A stretch of 64,000 bases of DNA from Pseudomonas alkylphenolica (GCF_004025535.1 NZ_QJRG01000049.1:259517-323516); one strand, 5' to 3'. Positions 16,961-26,271 are shown, numbered from the stretch's first letter. Numbers and translations: made by a program. The notes: generated by a model from the letters alone, not told the origin.

Positions 16961-18082
16961 CTATAGCCACAGGTTCAGCAGGCGGGCGCCAGCAGTGCCG
17001 GCGCCGGTCAGGTTGAGGCCAGCGCGACTGGCAAAACCCTGGCCATCAACGACTTCGTCCCAGAAGCGCCCACGCAGGAACACGCTCATGCTGCTGATCC
17101 CGGTAGGGTTGGCGTTCAGCGTCAGCTGTTGCCAAGCCTGGGCTTCGCTGACTTCGCCGGGTTTGATCGGGAGGGTGGCTGCCAGGGGCTGGTGGCGGTT
17201 CCCGCGCCACGGCCCGTTCCAGCTGCCTTTGCCTGACAGAAACGCCGGGTTGGCAATCAGTTGCGCTGACTGATTGACCAGTTGTTGCTGGTTGCTCGGG
17301 TACCAGCTGTCGCTGCCGATCAGCACCCCCAGGCGCCCGGCGGGGGTTTGCAGGACTTGTGGTGGCTGGTCGGTGCCGCTGCTGATAAAACGCCGCACTT
17401 CTCCATCGGGGTGTTGTTGCAGCTGCGGCTGGCCAAGCACCGAGCCGTCGCCTGCAAACACCAGGCTGCTGTTGTACAAGGCGCCCGAGCCGATTTTCAG
17501 GATGCCACGCTCTACATAAGGGGAGGGCAGCACAATCGAGCCTGCCACCAGGGTGACACCGAACTCTTTGGCCAGGCCACTGAACAGTTGCTGGTAGTCA
17601 CTGGCCATCTGCTGCGCCTTCATGCGCAGGTGGGCATCGGCACGGCGGTCATCGCCTTCGGCACCGAGCATGGCCAGGCCGTAGCTGAGCGGGTTGCTCA
17701 GTTCCAGCCATTGCCAGGCTTCGCGACGTTGGGTGACCTGGTAGAGCTCGTTCTTCTCGCCCCGGGCCCAGAGCCAGGTACCGATGTGCTCGGGCAGGAT
17801 GACCACGGTGCGAGCGTTGATCAGGCCTTGCGCGCGGGCTTGCTCAAGGTAGGCGGCCAGTTTGCGGTGCAGTCGCTGAAGGTTCTGGTAGTCGCCGGGA
17901 TACAGCTGTGGCTCGACCCCGAGCAGATTGCCGTGGTCGGCGGGAATCCCTTCGCTCAGGGTCAGTTCGACGCGCAGGTCCGACAGGTAATGCCCGGTGG
18001 GTCGTTGCCCGGTCCAGAACCCGTAGCCGCACAGTGCAGCAATGATGACCAGCGCCAAGGCGCCCAACAGGAGTTTTCGCAT
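16961..18082 (-). CDS. Membrane-anchored nitrilase-fold protein, probably inactive
   Basis: A 373-residue protein with an N-terminal membrane anchor (about 4-22) followed by a carbon-nitrogen hydrolase-like domain. Family landmarks: the Glu strand ILPEHIGTWL (E98), ALYNSSLVFAGDGSVLG, and GVLIGSDSWYP. In active nitrilases a Cys stands in the I-C-x-D/E position and a Lys follows the YN...DG segment. Here the Cys is replaced by G256, and no Lys occurs between residues 197 and 284, so only Glu of the Glu-Lys-Cys triad remains. Probably a pseudoenzyme facing the periplasm, or a divergent enzyme. Upstream partner of the AraC gene, 7 bp apart. Confidence 0.75.
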   Translation of the reverse strand: MRKLLLGALALVIIAALCGYGFWTGQRPTGHYLSDLRVELTLSEGIPADHGNLLGVEPQLYPGDYQNLQRLHRKLAAYLEQARAQGLINARTVVILPEHIGTWLWARGEKNELYQVTQRREAWQWLELSNPLSYGLAMLGAEGDDRRADAHLRMKAQQMASDYQQLFSGLAKEFGVTLVAGSIVLPSPYVERGILKIGSGALYNSSLVFAGDGSVLGQPQLQQHPDGEVRRFISSGTDQPPQVLQTPAGRLGVLIGSDSWYPSNQQQLVNQSAQLIANPAFLSGKGSWNGPWRGNRHQPLAATLPIKPGEVSEAQAWQQLTLNANPTGISSMSVFLRGRFWDEVVDGQGFASRAGLNLTGAGTAGARLLNLWL

Positions 18083-18274
18083 GAATCAGCACAGCACCAG
18101 CAAGGGATTCGGTGATTAGGGTAGACCCCGCGTGCAGTAGGATCAATAACTTGTAACTTTCGGTCATTGAGCCGTGGGCGCTGGCTCATTAATGTCGGTC
18201 ACAGATAACTGACGGGCTCCGCTCCCTGAGCGAGGTGCCCGCATCCTGTGATTAAGTCTGTTGTGGAGTTCACT

Positions 18275-20311
18275 ATGGCCGCCGCTCGTTACCCGCACCT
18301 GCTCGCCCCGCTGGATCTGGGTTTCACCACCCTGCGCAACCGCACCCTGATGGGCTCGATGCACACTGGCCTGGAGGAAAAGCCCGGTGGCTTCGAGCGC
18401 ATGGCTGCCTACTTTGCCGAGCGTGCACGTGGCGGCGTCGGCCTGATGGTCACCGGCGGCATCGGCCCTAACGTTGAGGGTGGTGTGTATTCGGGGGCAG
18501 CCAAGTTGAGCACCCCGGAAGAAGCCGAAAAGCACCGCATCGTCACCCGTGCCGTACACGAGGCAGGCGGCAAGATCTGCATGCAGATCCTCCACGCTGG
18601 TCGCTACGCCTACAGCCCGAAATCGGTAGCGCCGAGTGCCATCCAGGCGCCGATCAACCCGTTCAAGCCGCGTGAGCTGGACGAAGAGGGGATCGAGAAG
18701 CAGATTCAGGATTTCGTCAATTGCTCGGTGCTGGCACAAAGCGCCGAGTACGACGGCGTCGAAATCATGGGCTCGGAAGGTTACTTCATCAACCAGTTCC
18801 TGGCCGCCCATACCAATCAGCGCACCGATCGCTGGGGTGGCAGCTATGAAAACCGCATGCGCCTGGCGGTAGAGATCGTCAGCCGGGTGCGTGAAGCGGT
18901 CGGCCCGAACTTCATCATCATCTTCCGTCTGTCGATGCTCGACCTGATTGAGGGCGGCAGCAACTGGGAAGAGATCGTGCAACTGGCCCAGGCGATCGAG
19001 CAAGCCGGTGCGACCATCATCAACACCGGCATCGGCTGGCACGAGGCGCGAATCCCGACCATCGCCACCAAAGTGCCTCGCGCCGCGTTCAGTAAGGTCA
19101 CGGCCAAGCTGCGTGGCGCCGTACAGATTCCGTTGATCACCACCAACCGCATCAACACTCCGGAGGTGGCCGAGCAGATCCTCGCCGAAGGCGATGCTGA
19201 CATGGTGTCCATGGCGCGGCCGTTCCTTGCCGACCCGGACTTCGTCAACAAAGCGGCCGCCGGGCGCAGTGACGAGATCAACACCTGCATCGGCTGCAAC
19301 CAGGCCTGCCTGGACCACACCTTTGGCGGCAAGCTGACCAGTTGCCTGGTCAACCCGCGCGCCTGCCATGAAACCGAGCTCAACTACCTGCCGGTCACCC
19401 AGGTCAAGCAGATCGCCGTGGTCGGTGCCGGCCCTGCCGGGCTGGCTGCAGCCACCGTGGCGGCCGAACGCGGCCATCAGGTGACGCTGTTCGATTCGGC
19501 CAGCGAAATTGGCGGTCAGTTCAACGTTGCCAAGCGGGTGCCGGGCAAAGAAGAGTTTTATGAAACTCTGCGCTACTTCAAGCGCAAGCTGCAGACCACG
19601 GGTGTCGAGGTGTGCCTGAATACCCGCGTCGATGTCGAGCAACTGGCGGCGGGCGGTTACGACGAAATCATCCTGGCCACGGGGATCGCACCGCGCTTGC
19701 CAGCGATCCCGGGCATTGAGCACAACAAAGTGCTGAGCTACCTGGACGTGCTGCTTGAGCGCAAACCGGTCGGACAGAAAGTCGCGGTGATCGGTGCCGG
19801 TGGTATCGGTTTTGACGTCTCCGAGTTCCTCGTCCACCAAGGCAAGGCCACCAGCCAGGATCGCGAGGCGTTCTGGAAGGAGTGGGGTATCGACACCGCA
19901 CTGCAGGCGCGTGGCGGGGTGGCCGGCGTCAAGGCGCAGCCGCATGCGCCGGCGCGTGAGGTGTACCTGCTGCAACGCAAGAAGTCCAAGGTCGGCGATG
20001 GCCTGGGCAAGACCACGGGCTGGATCCACCGTACCGGCCTGAAAAACAAGCAGGTGCAGATGCTCAACAGCGTCGAGTACCTGGGCATCGACGATGCCGG
20101 CCTGCATATCCGTATTGCCGAAGGCGAGCCACAGGTGCTGCCTGTGGATAACGTGGTGATCTGTGCCGGTCAGGACCCGTTGCGCGAGTTGCAGGAAGGG
20201 TTGCAGGCGGCGGGGCAGTCGGTGCACCTGATCGGCGGCGCTGATGTCGCGGCCGAACTGGATGCCAAGCGGGCCATCAATCAGGGCTCGCGCCTGGCTG
20301 CCGAGCTCTGA
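18275..20311 (+). CDS. fadH: NADPH-dependent 2,4-dienoyl-CoA reductase FadH
   Basis: Reduces 2,4-dienoyl-CoA formed during beta-oxidation of unsaturated fatty acids. A 678-residue iron-sulfur flavoprotein of the old-yellow-enzyme family: FMN-binding barrel (about 1-330), 4Fe-4S cluster cysteines starting C338-x2-C341-x3-C345, then FAD/NADPH Rossmann domains (VVGAGPAGLAAATVAAERG near 384-402, and a second VIGAGGIGFD). Start chosen at ATG 18275, where the family begins (AARYPHLLAPLDLG), behind TGGAG. A TGAGCC / GGCTCA repeat lies upstream at 18168-18188. Confidence 0.95.
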   Translation: MAAARYPHLLAPLDLGFTTLRNRTLMGSMHTGLEEKPGGFERMAAYFAERARGGVGLMVTGGIGPNVEGGVYSGAAKLSTPEEAEKHRIVTRAVHEAGGKICMQILHAGRYAYSPKSVAPSAIQAPINPFKPRELDEEGIEKQIQDFVNCSVLAQSAEYDGVEIMGSEGYFINQFLAAHTNQRTDRWGGSYENRMRLAVEIVSRVREAVGPNFIIIFRLSMLDLIEGGSNWEEIVQLAQAIEQAGATIINTGIGWHEARIPTIATKVPRAAFSKVTAKLRGAVQIPLITTNRINTPEVAEQILAEGDADMVSMARPFLADPDFVNKAAAGRSDEINTCIGCNQACLDHTFGGKLTSCLVNPRACHETELNYLPVTQVKQIAVVGAGPAGLAAATVAAERGHQVTLFDSASEIGGQFNVAKRVPGKEEFYETLRYFKRKLQTTGVEVCLNTRVDVEQLAAGGYDEIILATGIAPRLPAIPGIEHNKVLSYLDVLLERKPVGQKVAVIGAGGIGFDVSEFLVHQGKATSQDREAFWKEWGIDTALQARGGVAGVKAQPHAPAREVYLLQRKKSKVGDGLGKTTGWIHRTGLKNKQVQMLNSVEYLGIDDAGLHIRIAEGEPQVLPVDNVVICAGQDPLRELQEGLQAAGQSVHLIGGADVAAELDAKRAINQGSRLAAEL

Positions 20312-20383
20312 GTACGGCGCGCAGCGGGGTGCAGACCCTGCTGCGCTGCTAAACTGCCGCCTCCTTGCGGCAGTGAACCCTGT

Positions 20384-21280
20384 ATGACCGGCTTTGATGC
20401 GCTTCCTGTTGCTCCACTGCACCGCCTGACACTGGATTGGCTACGCCCTTTCGGTGTCGAGTTGGCGGTGTTGCGCCTGGACCTGATTGACCCGCTGATC
20501 AGCGGCAACAAGTGGTTCAAGCTGCTTGAACACTTGCGCCTGGCCCAACAGGCCGGTGCCCCGGGCGTTATCAGCCTTGGCGGGGCGCACTCCAACCACC
20601 TGCATGCGCTGGCAGCGGCTGGCAAACGTTTCGGTTTTGCCACCGCCGGTCTGCTGCGTGGTCATCCCCAGGACACTCCCACCGTCCGCGACTTGCAGGC
20701 ATACGGCATGCACCTGCATTGGCTCGGTTACGCCGACTATAGGGCAAGGCATCAGACCGGTTTCTGGTTGCCGTGGCAGCAACGCTACCCAGGCTGGCAC
20801 TGTGTACCGGAAGGCGGTGGTGGTTCGCTGGGGGCCAAGGGCTGTGCCTTGATCGTTACGCAGGCGAAGCAGCAGTTGGCAAAGGTCGGCTGGTCGGATT
20901 ATGACGGCTGGTGGCTGGCCGCAGGCACCGGCACCACGTTGGCCGGACTGGTGCTGGCCGAGCGCGGCGAACATCGTGTTCATGGGGCGTTGGCTGTGCC
21001 TGCCGGTCACGGTGTGCCCGAGCAGGTCGAGGCGTTGGCCGGACGTAACGGCTACCACTTGTACGACGCCAGTCGGGGGGGATTTGCCAAGGTGGATGAG
21101 GCGTTGCTGGCGTTTATCGATGCCAGCGAAGCTGAATCCGCTGTGCCGCTGGAGCCGCTCTACACCGGCAAGGCATTGATGGCGCTGCGCGATCAGGTTG
21201 AAGCGGGTGCCTTTGCTCCCGGCACACGCCTGATCTTCCTGCACAGCGGCGGCCTGCAGGGCCGCCGTGGCTTTGTCTAG
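20384..21280 (+). CDS. D-cysteine desulfhydrase / ACC deaminase-like PLP enzyme
   Basis: A 298-residue fold-type II PLP enzyme. The PLP-binding lysine is K43 in ISGNKWFKL, followed by LGGAHSNHLHALAAAGKRFG and the glycine-rich phosphate loop AAGTGTTLAGLV. The short size and sequence fit the D-cysteine desulfhydrase/1-aminocyclopropane-1-carboxylate deaminase family as found next to fadH in pseudomonads; the actual substrate is uncertain. Its stop codon shares bases with the stop of the convergent cytochrome b561 gene (CTAG). Confidence 0.8.
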   Translation: MTGFDALPVAPLHRLTLDWLRPFGVELAVLRLDLIDPLISGNKWFKLLEHLRLAQQAGAPGVISLGGAHSNHLHALAAAGKRFGFATAGLLRGHPQDTPTVRDLQAYGMHLHWLGYADYRARHQTGFWLPWQQRYPGWHCVPEGGGGSLGAKGCALIVTQAKQQLAKVGWSDYDGWWLAAGTGTTLAGLVLAERGEHRVHGALAVPAGHGVPEQVEALAGRNGYHLYDASRGGFAKVDEALLAFIDASEAESAVPLEPLYTGKALMALRDQVEAGAFAPGTRLIFLHSGGLQGRRGFV

Positions 21281-21831
21281 TCTTTGCCTGGCAGCATGCG
21301 CAGCAGAGTGTTATCGCGCTGCACGTAATGATGGTAAAGACCGGCCAGGGCATGCAGGCCGATCAGCCAGTAACCCCAGCTGCCAATGCGCTCGTGCCAG
21401 CCCTTGATGAATTTTGCCTGGTCCGGGTCCGGTGCGATCAGGGCCGGCAGTTCGAAGCCATAGAACGGAATCGGTTTGTCGGCGGCACTGAGAATCAGCC
21501 AGCCAGCCAGCGGCAAGCCGATCATCAGCAAGTACAGGGCCAGGTGCATCAAGTGGGCAAGGCCGGTCTGCCAGGCCGGTGGCTTGGGGATGATGGGTGG
21601 TGTCGGACGGCCCAGGCGAACGACCAGGCGCAGCCAGACCAGGACGAATACGGTCAGGCCGAGCATGAAGTGCAGGTCTTTCATCAGGTTACGTTCGGCG
21701 CTGTCCTTGGGGAACAGGCCGCGCAGTTCGATCAGGGCGTACACGGCCGCCAGCAATACCAGCATCAGCCAGTGCAGGGCAATCGACAGGCCGCCATAGC
21801 GGGCCTGGGGTGTATTCAGGGTCATGGTCAT
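21277..21831 (-). CDS. Cytochrome b561 family protein
   Basis: A 184-residue four-helix inner-membrane di-heme b cytochrome. Heme-ligand His candidates are in the expected helices: ALHWLM (TM1), LHFMLGL (TM2), HLALYLLM (TM3) and GLHALAGLYHHYV (TM4). Members pass electrons from the quinone pool; some bacterial ones (CybB) oxidise superoxide. It is tail-to-tail with the PLP enzyme, sharing 4 bases, and stands alone on this strand. Confidence 0.9.
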   Translation of the reverse strand: MTMTLNTPQARYGGLSIALHWLMLVLLAAVYALIELRGLFPKDSAERNLMKDLHFMLGLTVFVLVWLRLVVRLGRPTPPIIPKPPAWQTGLAHLMHLALYLLMIGLPLAGWLILSAADKPIPFYGFELPALIAPDPDQAKFIKGWHERIGSWGYWLIGLHALAGLYHHYVQRDNTLLRMLPGKD

Positions 21832-21997
21832 TCCTTGTCATCATCAGGTCGTAGGTCGCGCTCTTGCTGGCGCAATGCTGTAACTGTAAACGCTGGAAAG
21901 CCGATTACCCGGGGATTGCAGCAAAAAAATGCCAGCCTTGCATTGACCTGTCGCTAGAATTCGCCGTTTCGTCCCTTTCGATTTCAAGGTTCGTGTC

Positions 21998-23284
21998 ATG
22001 TTGATGGCGTCGCTGATTTTCCTGCTGACCATTACGTTGGTGATCTGGCAACCCCGTGGGCTGGGTGTTGGCTGGAGCGCCAGCGGCGGTGCATTACTGG
22101 CGCTGCTCAGCGGCGTGGTGCAGTGGGGAGATGTACCCGTGGTCTGGCAAATCATCTGGAATGCCACCGGCACCTTCATTGCCCTGATCATCATCAGCCT
22201 GCTGCTCGACGCGGCGGGCTTTTTCGCCTGGGCGGCGCTGCATGTGGCGCGCTGGGGGCGGGGCAACGGGCGCCGGCTGTTCAGTTTCATTGTGTTGCTT
22301 GGTGCGCTGGTGTCGGCACTGTTTGCCAACGATGGCGCGGCGCTGATCCTGACCCCCATTGTCATGGCCATGCTGCTGGCATTGCGCTTCAGCCCGGCGG
22401 CGACCCTGGCCTTCGTCATGGCAGCCGGCTTTATTGCCGATACTGCGAGCTTGCCGCTGGTGGTATCGAACCTGGTCAACATTGTCTCGGCGGATTTTTT
22501 CGGCATCGGTTTCAACCGTTACGCGGCCGTGATGGTGCCGGTGAACCTGGTCAGCGTGCTGGCGACCCTGGCGGTGCTGCGCTGGTACTTTCGCCGCGAC
22601 ATCCCGGCTGACTACGACCCGCTGCAACTGGATCGGCCACGCAGCGCAGTAAACGACCCGGCGACCTTCGTTGCCGGCTGGCTGGTGCTGGTGATCCTGC
22701 TGATCGGTTGTTTTGCCCTGGAACCGCTGGGCATTCCCATCAGTGCGATTTCGATCGTGTGTGCGCTGGTGTTGCTGGTGGTGGCCGCGCGCGGGCACAG
22801 GATTGCCGTGGGCAAGGTGCTCAAGGAAGCACCCTGGCATATCGTGGTGTTTTCCCTGGGTATGTATCTGGTGGTTTATGGCCTGCGCAATGCCGGGCTG
22901 ACCGATTACCTGGCCGGCTGGCTGGATGACTTTGCGGCTGGCGGCGTGTGGGGCGCGGCGCTGGGCACCGGGCTGCTGGCGGCGGTGTTGTCGTCGGTCA
23001 TGAACAACTTGCCCACGGTGCTGATCGGCGCCTTGTCGATCGATGCAAGCGCGGCCACCGGGGTGGTCAAGGAAGCGATGATCTACGCCAATGTGATTGG
23101 CAGCGACCTGGGGCCGAAGATTACCCCCATCGGCAGCCTGGCGACCTTGTTGTGGTTGCATGTGCTGGAGCGCAAGGGGGTGAAGATTGGTTGGGGGTAT
23201 TACTTCAAGGTCGGGATCGTGCTGACCGTGCCGGTGTTGCTGGTGACGCTGGCGGCGTTGGCCGTGCGTTTGACCTGGGGGTAG
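21998..23284 (+). CDS. arsB: Arsenite efflux membrane protein ArsB
   Basis: A 428-residue, about 12-helix transporter that extrudes As(III)/Sb(III) by proton antiport. Family-typical segments include SALFANDGAALILTPIV, SLPLVVSNLVNIVSADFF and VMNNLPTVLIGALS; the length equals that of known ArsB proteins. Unusually, no arsR, arsC or arsH lies next to it, so it is an orphan ars gene here and its expression control is unclear. It is followed by a REP element that separates it from a convergent gene. Confidence 0.9.
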   Translation: MLMASLIFLLTITLVIWQPRGLGVGWSASGGALLALLSGVVQWGDVPVVWQIIWNATGTFIALIIISLLLDAAGFFAWAALHVARWGRGNGRRLFSFIVLLGALVSALFANDGAALILTPIVMAMLLALRFSPAATLAFVMAAGFIADTASLPLVVSNLVNIVSADFFGIGFNRYAAVMVPVNLVSVLATLAVLRWYFRRDIPADYDPLQLDRPRSAVNDPATFVAGWLVLVILLIGCFALEPLGIPISAISIVCALVLLVVAARGHRIAVGKVLKEAPWHIVVFSLGMYLVVYGLRNAGLTDYLAGWLDDFAAGGVWGAALGTGLLAAVLSSVMNNLPTVLIGALSIDASAATGVVKEAMIYANVIGSDLGPKITPIGSLATLLWLHVLERKGVKIGWGYYFKVGIVLTVPVLLVTLAALAVRLTWG

Positions 23285-23296
23285 GCTGTGCGCCCA

Positions 23297-23323
23297 ATCG
23301 CGGATAAATCCGCTCCTACAGGG
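23297..23323. repeat. Single REP element between arsB and the DUF1853 gene
   Basis: One copy of the CGCGGATAAATCCGCTCCTACA repeat type (internal GCGGAT/ATCCGC hairpin), lying between two convergent genes where it may help end both transcripts. Confidence 0.85.
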
Positions 23324-23328
23324 CCGGT

Positions 23329-24273
23329 TCAGCCGGGTAGATTCGGCCACAGATCGGAGACCAGAAACACCCGCTGCGCTTCTTCCCACTCGCCATCTTC
23401 ACCTGCCACCAGACGCACCAGCAGTTGCGCCGGTGCCAGCGGGTCCAGGACATTGAGCCAGGCATGGAAACGTTCCGGACTCCAGCACTCGTCCGGCGCA
23501 CAATGCGCTGGCGCCAACCAGGCTTGCCGGGGCAGGGGCTGCCAGACGCCCGGCAAGCTTTGCTCGACAAAGGCCTGCCAGTCCCGCTGATGCAGCCATT
23601 GCCCGGTCAGATGCTGCGGGTGCGCACCCGTGGGTGGATCGGCATGCGCGGGCCAGGGATAAAACAGGTAACCGGCAAGCCACAACTGGGCACTGAACTG
23701 TTCAATCTCCAGCGCTGCAAGTGCCTCGCGGCTTTCGGCCCGGGCCGAAATCGGCAGCTGGTGTTCGGCCAGGTGTGCAAGCTTGACGTCCAGACGATCG
23801 TGGCACCCTGGCCCCAGCCAGTGCGCCGGGTCCTTGCCATCGCCCCCTGGCGGCCCCAGATAGAGTTTGATCGCCAGCTCCAGGTGGTGCACCCCTTCAG
23901 CATCGCGCAGAAGGATGTCGAGCTCACCCAGTGTGTGGCCACCCGTGCGGATCGGCAGATTGGCAGCCAGCAGTTCGACGCCGGGTGCGTGCTGCAAGGC
24001 AAATTGCCACAGACGTTCGTAGTACAAGCCCAGGCGCCGAGTCGCCAGTTGCGCCAGCCAGTGTTCGAGCAAGCGACTGTCGTGATCCAGGTCATGGAGC
24101 CACTGGCGCAGTCGTTGTGGATGGTCGACCCAGTCACTGGCAGCCAGCGGATGACGCTGTGGCCAGGGCGTTTCACGCAGCATCGGCGGTGCCAGGATGA
24201 CCCAGGCCAGGTCGCGCACCTGGGGATGGCGCAACTGGCGGGGCAGGTCGATCAGGGCGGAAAAAGGGTTCAT
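23329..24273 (-). CDS. DUF1853 family protein
   Basis: A 314-residue soluble protein of the DUF1853 family (function unknown). Landmarks: MNPFSALIDLPRQLRHPQVR at the N-terminus, RLGLYYERLWQFALQH, and NLPIRTGGHTLGELDILLRD, which resembles the core of PD-(D/E)xK-like nuclease folds (E-L-D-I-L-L followed by LELAIKLYLG). That relation is only inference. ATG at 24273 is the chosen start; upstream in-frame codons reach over nadK's promoter and have no family homology. Confidence 0.75.
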   Translation of the reverse strand: MNPFSALIDLPRQLRHPQVRDLAWVILAPPMLRETPWPQRHPLAASDWVDHPQRLRQWLHDLDHDSRLLEHWLAQLATRRLGLYYERLWQFALQHAPGVELLAANLPIRTGGHTLGELDILLRDAEGVHHLELAIKLYLGPPGGDGKDPAHWLGPGCHDRLDVKLAHLAEHQLPISARAESREALAALEIEQFSAQLWLAGYLFYPWPAHADPPTGAHPQHLTGQWLHQRDWQAFVEQSLPGVWQPLPRQAWLAPAHCAPDECWSPERFHAWLNVLDPLAPAQLLVRLVAGEDGEWEEAQRVFLVSDLWPNLPG

Positions 24274-24323
24274 CCAGCGAGCATAGCCGCTATGCCCCGG
24301 GCACTGGCGAATTTCTCCGGCGT

Positions 24324-24353
24324 TTGCTGCTACCCGGCGCTTTCGCCCATAAT
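24324..24353 (+). promoter_or_regulatory. Candidate promoter of the nadK operon
   Basis: TTGCTG, 18-bp spacer, CATAAT, with the -10 57 bp before the nadK ATG. The only good pair in the 136-bp region between the divergent DUF1853 and nadK genes. Confidence 0.4.
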
Positions 24354-24409
24354 CGAACTCTTGGGCCAATTGAGCCTCTTTTCCCGCCGTAGCGTCTAGC
24401 AGGAGCCCC

Positions 24410-25300
24410 ATGGAGCAATTTCGCAATATCGGTATCATCGGCCGCCTCGGCAGCTCCCAGGTGCTCGATACCATTCGCCGACTGAAAAAATTCCTGCTCG
24501 AACGGCACCTGCACGTCATTCTCGAAGACACCATTGCCGAAGTGCTGCCCGGCCACGGCCTGCAGACCTCATCGCGCAAACTGCTGGGTGAAGTCTGCGA
24601 CCTGGTGATTGTCGTCGGTGGCGACGGTAGTTTGCTGGGCGCCGCGCGCGCGCTGGCCCGGCACAACACCCCGGTGCTGGGGATCAACCGCGGCAGCCTG
24701 GGCTTTCTAACCGACATTCGCCCGGATGAACTGGAAGTAAAAGTCGCCGAAGTGCTCGACGGCCACTACCTGGTGGAAAACCGTTTTCTGCTCCAGGCCG
24801 AAGTACGCCGTCACGCCGAAGCCATTGGCCAGGGCGATGCCCTCAACGATGTGGTGCTGCACCCGGGCAAGTCGACGCGGATGATCGAATTCGAGATCTA
24901 CATCGACGGTCAGTTCGTCTGCAGCCAGAAGGCCGACGGCCTGATCGTCGCCACGCCTACCGGCTCGACGGCTTACGCGCTGTCGGCGGGCGGCCCGATC
25001 ATGCACCCCAAACTCGACGCCATCGTCATTGTGCCGATGTACCCGCACACCCTGTCGGGGCGGCCGATCGTGGTGGATGGCAACAGCGAGTTGAAGATCG
25101 TGGTGTCCAAAGATATGCAGATTTACCCGCAAATTTCCTGTGACGGTCAAAACCACTTCACCTGTGCCCCCGGTGACACCATCACGGTGAACAAGAAGCC
25201 GCAGAAACTGCGCCTGATCCACCCACTGGATCACAATTACTATGAGGTATGCCGGACCAAACTCGGTTGGGGCAGCCGCCTGGGTGGTGGAGGCGAGTGA
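24410..25300 (+). CDS. nadK: NAD kinase NadK
   Basis: Phosphorylates NAD to NADP using ATP; the main source of NADP. 296 residues with the catalytic GGDG motif at 70-73 (VVGGDGSLLG), the NRGSLGFL nucleotide segment, and the second motif TPTGSTAYALSAGGP. First gene of a compact six-gene run; its TGA shares one base with the ATG of the next gene (TGATG). Confidence 0.97.
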   Translation: MEQFRNIGIIGRLGSSQVLDTIRRLKKFLLERHLHVILEDTIAEVLPGHGLQTSSRKLLGEVCDLVIVVGGDGSLLGAARALARHNTPVLGINRGSLGFLTDIRPDELEVKVAEVLDGHYLVENRFLLQAEVRRHAEAIGQGDALNDVVLHPGKSTRMIEFEIYIDGQFVCSQKADGLIVATPTGSTAYALSAGGPIMHPKLDAIVIVPMYPHTLSGRPIVVDGNSELKIVVSKDMQIYPQISCDGQNHFTCAPGDTITVNKKPQKLRLIHPLDHNYYEVCRTKLGWGSRLGGGGE

Positions 25301-26271
25301 TGCTCGATCCAGCCCGCAGTTACGATTTGATCGGTGACGTGCACGGCTGTGCACACACCCTTGAGCGCTTGCTCGACGCCCTTGGCTACAAGCGTCAGGG
25401 CGGCGTCTGGCGTCATCCCCAGCGCCAGGCGCTGTTCCTCGGCGATATCATCGATCGCGGCCCGAGGATACGCGAGGCCCTGCATATCGTTCACGACATG
25501 GTCGAAGCCGGTCAGGCCCGCTGCATCATGGGCAACCATGAATACAACGCCCTGGGCTGGAACACTCCGGCGTTGCCTGAGAGCGGCAAGCAGTTTGTGC
25601 GCGAACACAACCCGCGGCATGGCCGCCTGATCTACGAAACCCTTGAGCAATTCGAAGGGCACCCGGCGGACTGGCACGATTTTCTTGAATGGTTCTACGA
25701 GCTGCCGCTGTTCCTCGACGCCGGGCGTTTCCGTCTGGTGCATGCCTGCTGGGATTCGCGCCTGATCGAGCCGTTGCGCCAACAGTACCCGAACGGGTGT
25801 ATCGACGAGCATTTCATCCAGGCCTCGGCTGTGGCCGACAGCTTTGCCGCCACGGTCTGCAACCGCTTGCTGCGCGGCACCGACATGCGCCTGCCGGACG
25901 GCCTTACCCTGACGGGCGGCGATGGCCTGACCCGCGCCTTCTTCCGGACCAAGTTCTGGGAAGAAGACCCGAAAACCTACGGTGACATCGTTTTCCAGCC
26001 GGATGCGCTGCCAGAGAAGGTTGCCAGCACGCCGCTGAGCCACAGCCAGAAGAATGCCTTGCTGCGTTACGGTGAAGACGAGCCCTTGCTGTTCGTCGGG
26101 CATTACTGGCGCAGTGGCAAACCGGCGCCGATCCGCGCCAACCTGGCCTGCCTGGACTACAGTGCGGTGCTGTACGGCAAACTGGTTGCTTACCGACTCG
26201 ACGATGAAACCCGACTCGACCCGCGCAAATTCGTCTGGGTCGACGTGGACCGGCCGGAGGCCAGCCAATGA
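25300..26271 (+). CDS. Calcineurin-like metallophosphoesterase
   Basis: A 323-residue cytosolic dinuclear-metal phosphoesterase. All family motifs are visible: GDVHG (12-16), GDIIDRG (about 47-53), GNHE (about 76-79), and later His residues (VHACWD, VGHYW). It resembles the symmetrical ApaH/PrpE-type group (phosphoprotein or dinucleoside polyphosphate substrates); the substrate is not determined. Start at ATG 25300, overlapping the nadK stop by one base; the longer frame from 25249 lies inside nadK. Ends in a 4-bp overlap with the rhomboid gene. Confidence 0.88.
   Translation: MLDPARSYDLIGDVHGCAHTLERLLDALGYKRQGGVWRHPQRQALFLGDIIDRGPRIREALHIVHDMVEAGQARCIMGNHEYNALGWNTPALPESGKQFVREHNPRHGRLIYETLEQFEGHPADWHDFLEWFYELPLFLDAGRFRLVHACWDSRLIEPLRQQYPNGCIDEHFIQASAVADSFAATVCNRLLRGTDMRLPDGLTLTGGDGLTRAFFRTKFWEEDPKTYGDIVFQPDALPEKVASTPLSHSQKNALLRYGEDEPLLFVGHYWRSGKPAPIRANLACLDYSAVLYGKLVAYRLDDETRLDPRKFVWVDVDRPEASQ

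Noticed and set aside
18168..18188. TGAGCC / GGCTCA repeat before fadH as a fatty-acid regulator site
   Set aside because: It does not resemble the PsrA or FadR boxes I know, and the arms are only 6 bp; not enough for a regulatory call.
18164..20422. 752-aa open frame opposite fadH
   Set aside because: Antisense shadow with His/Arg-rich, domain-free product; fadH motifs are clear on the other strand.
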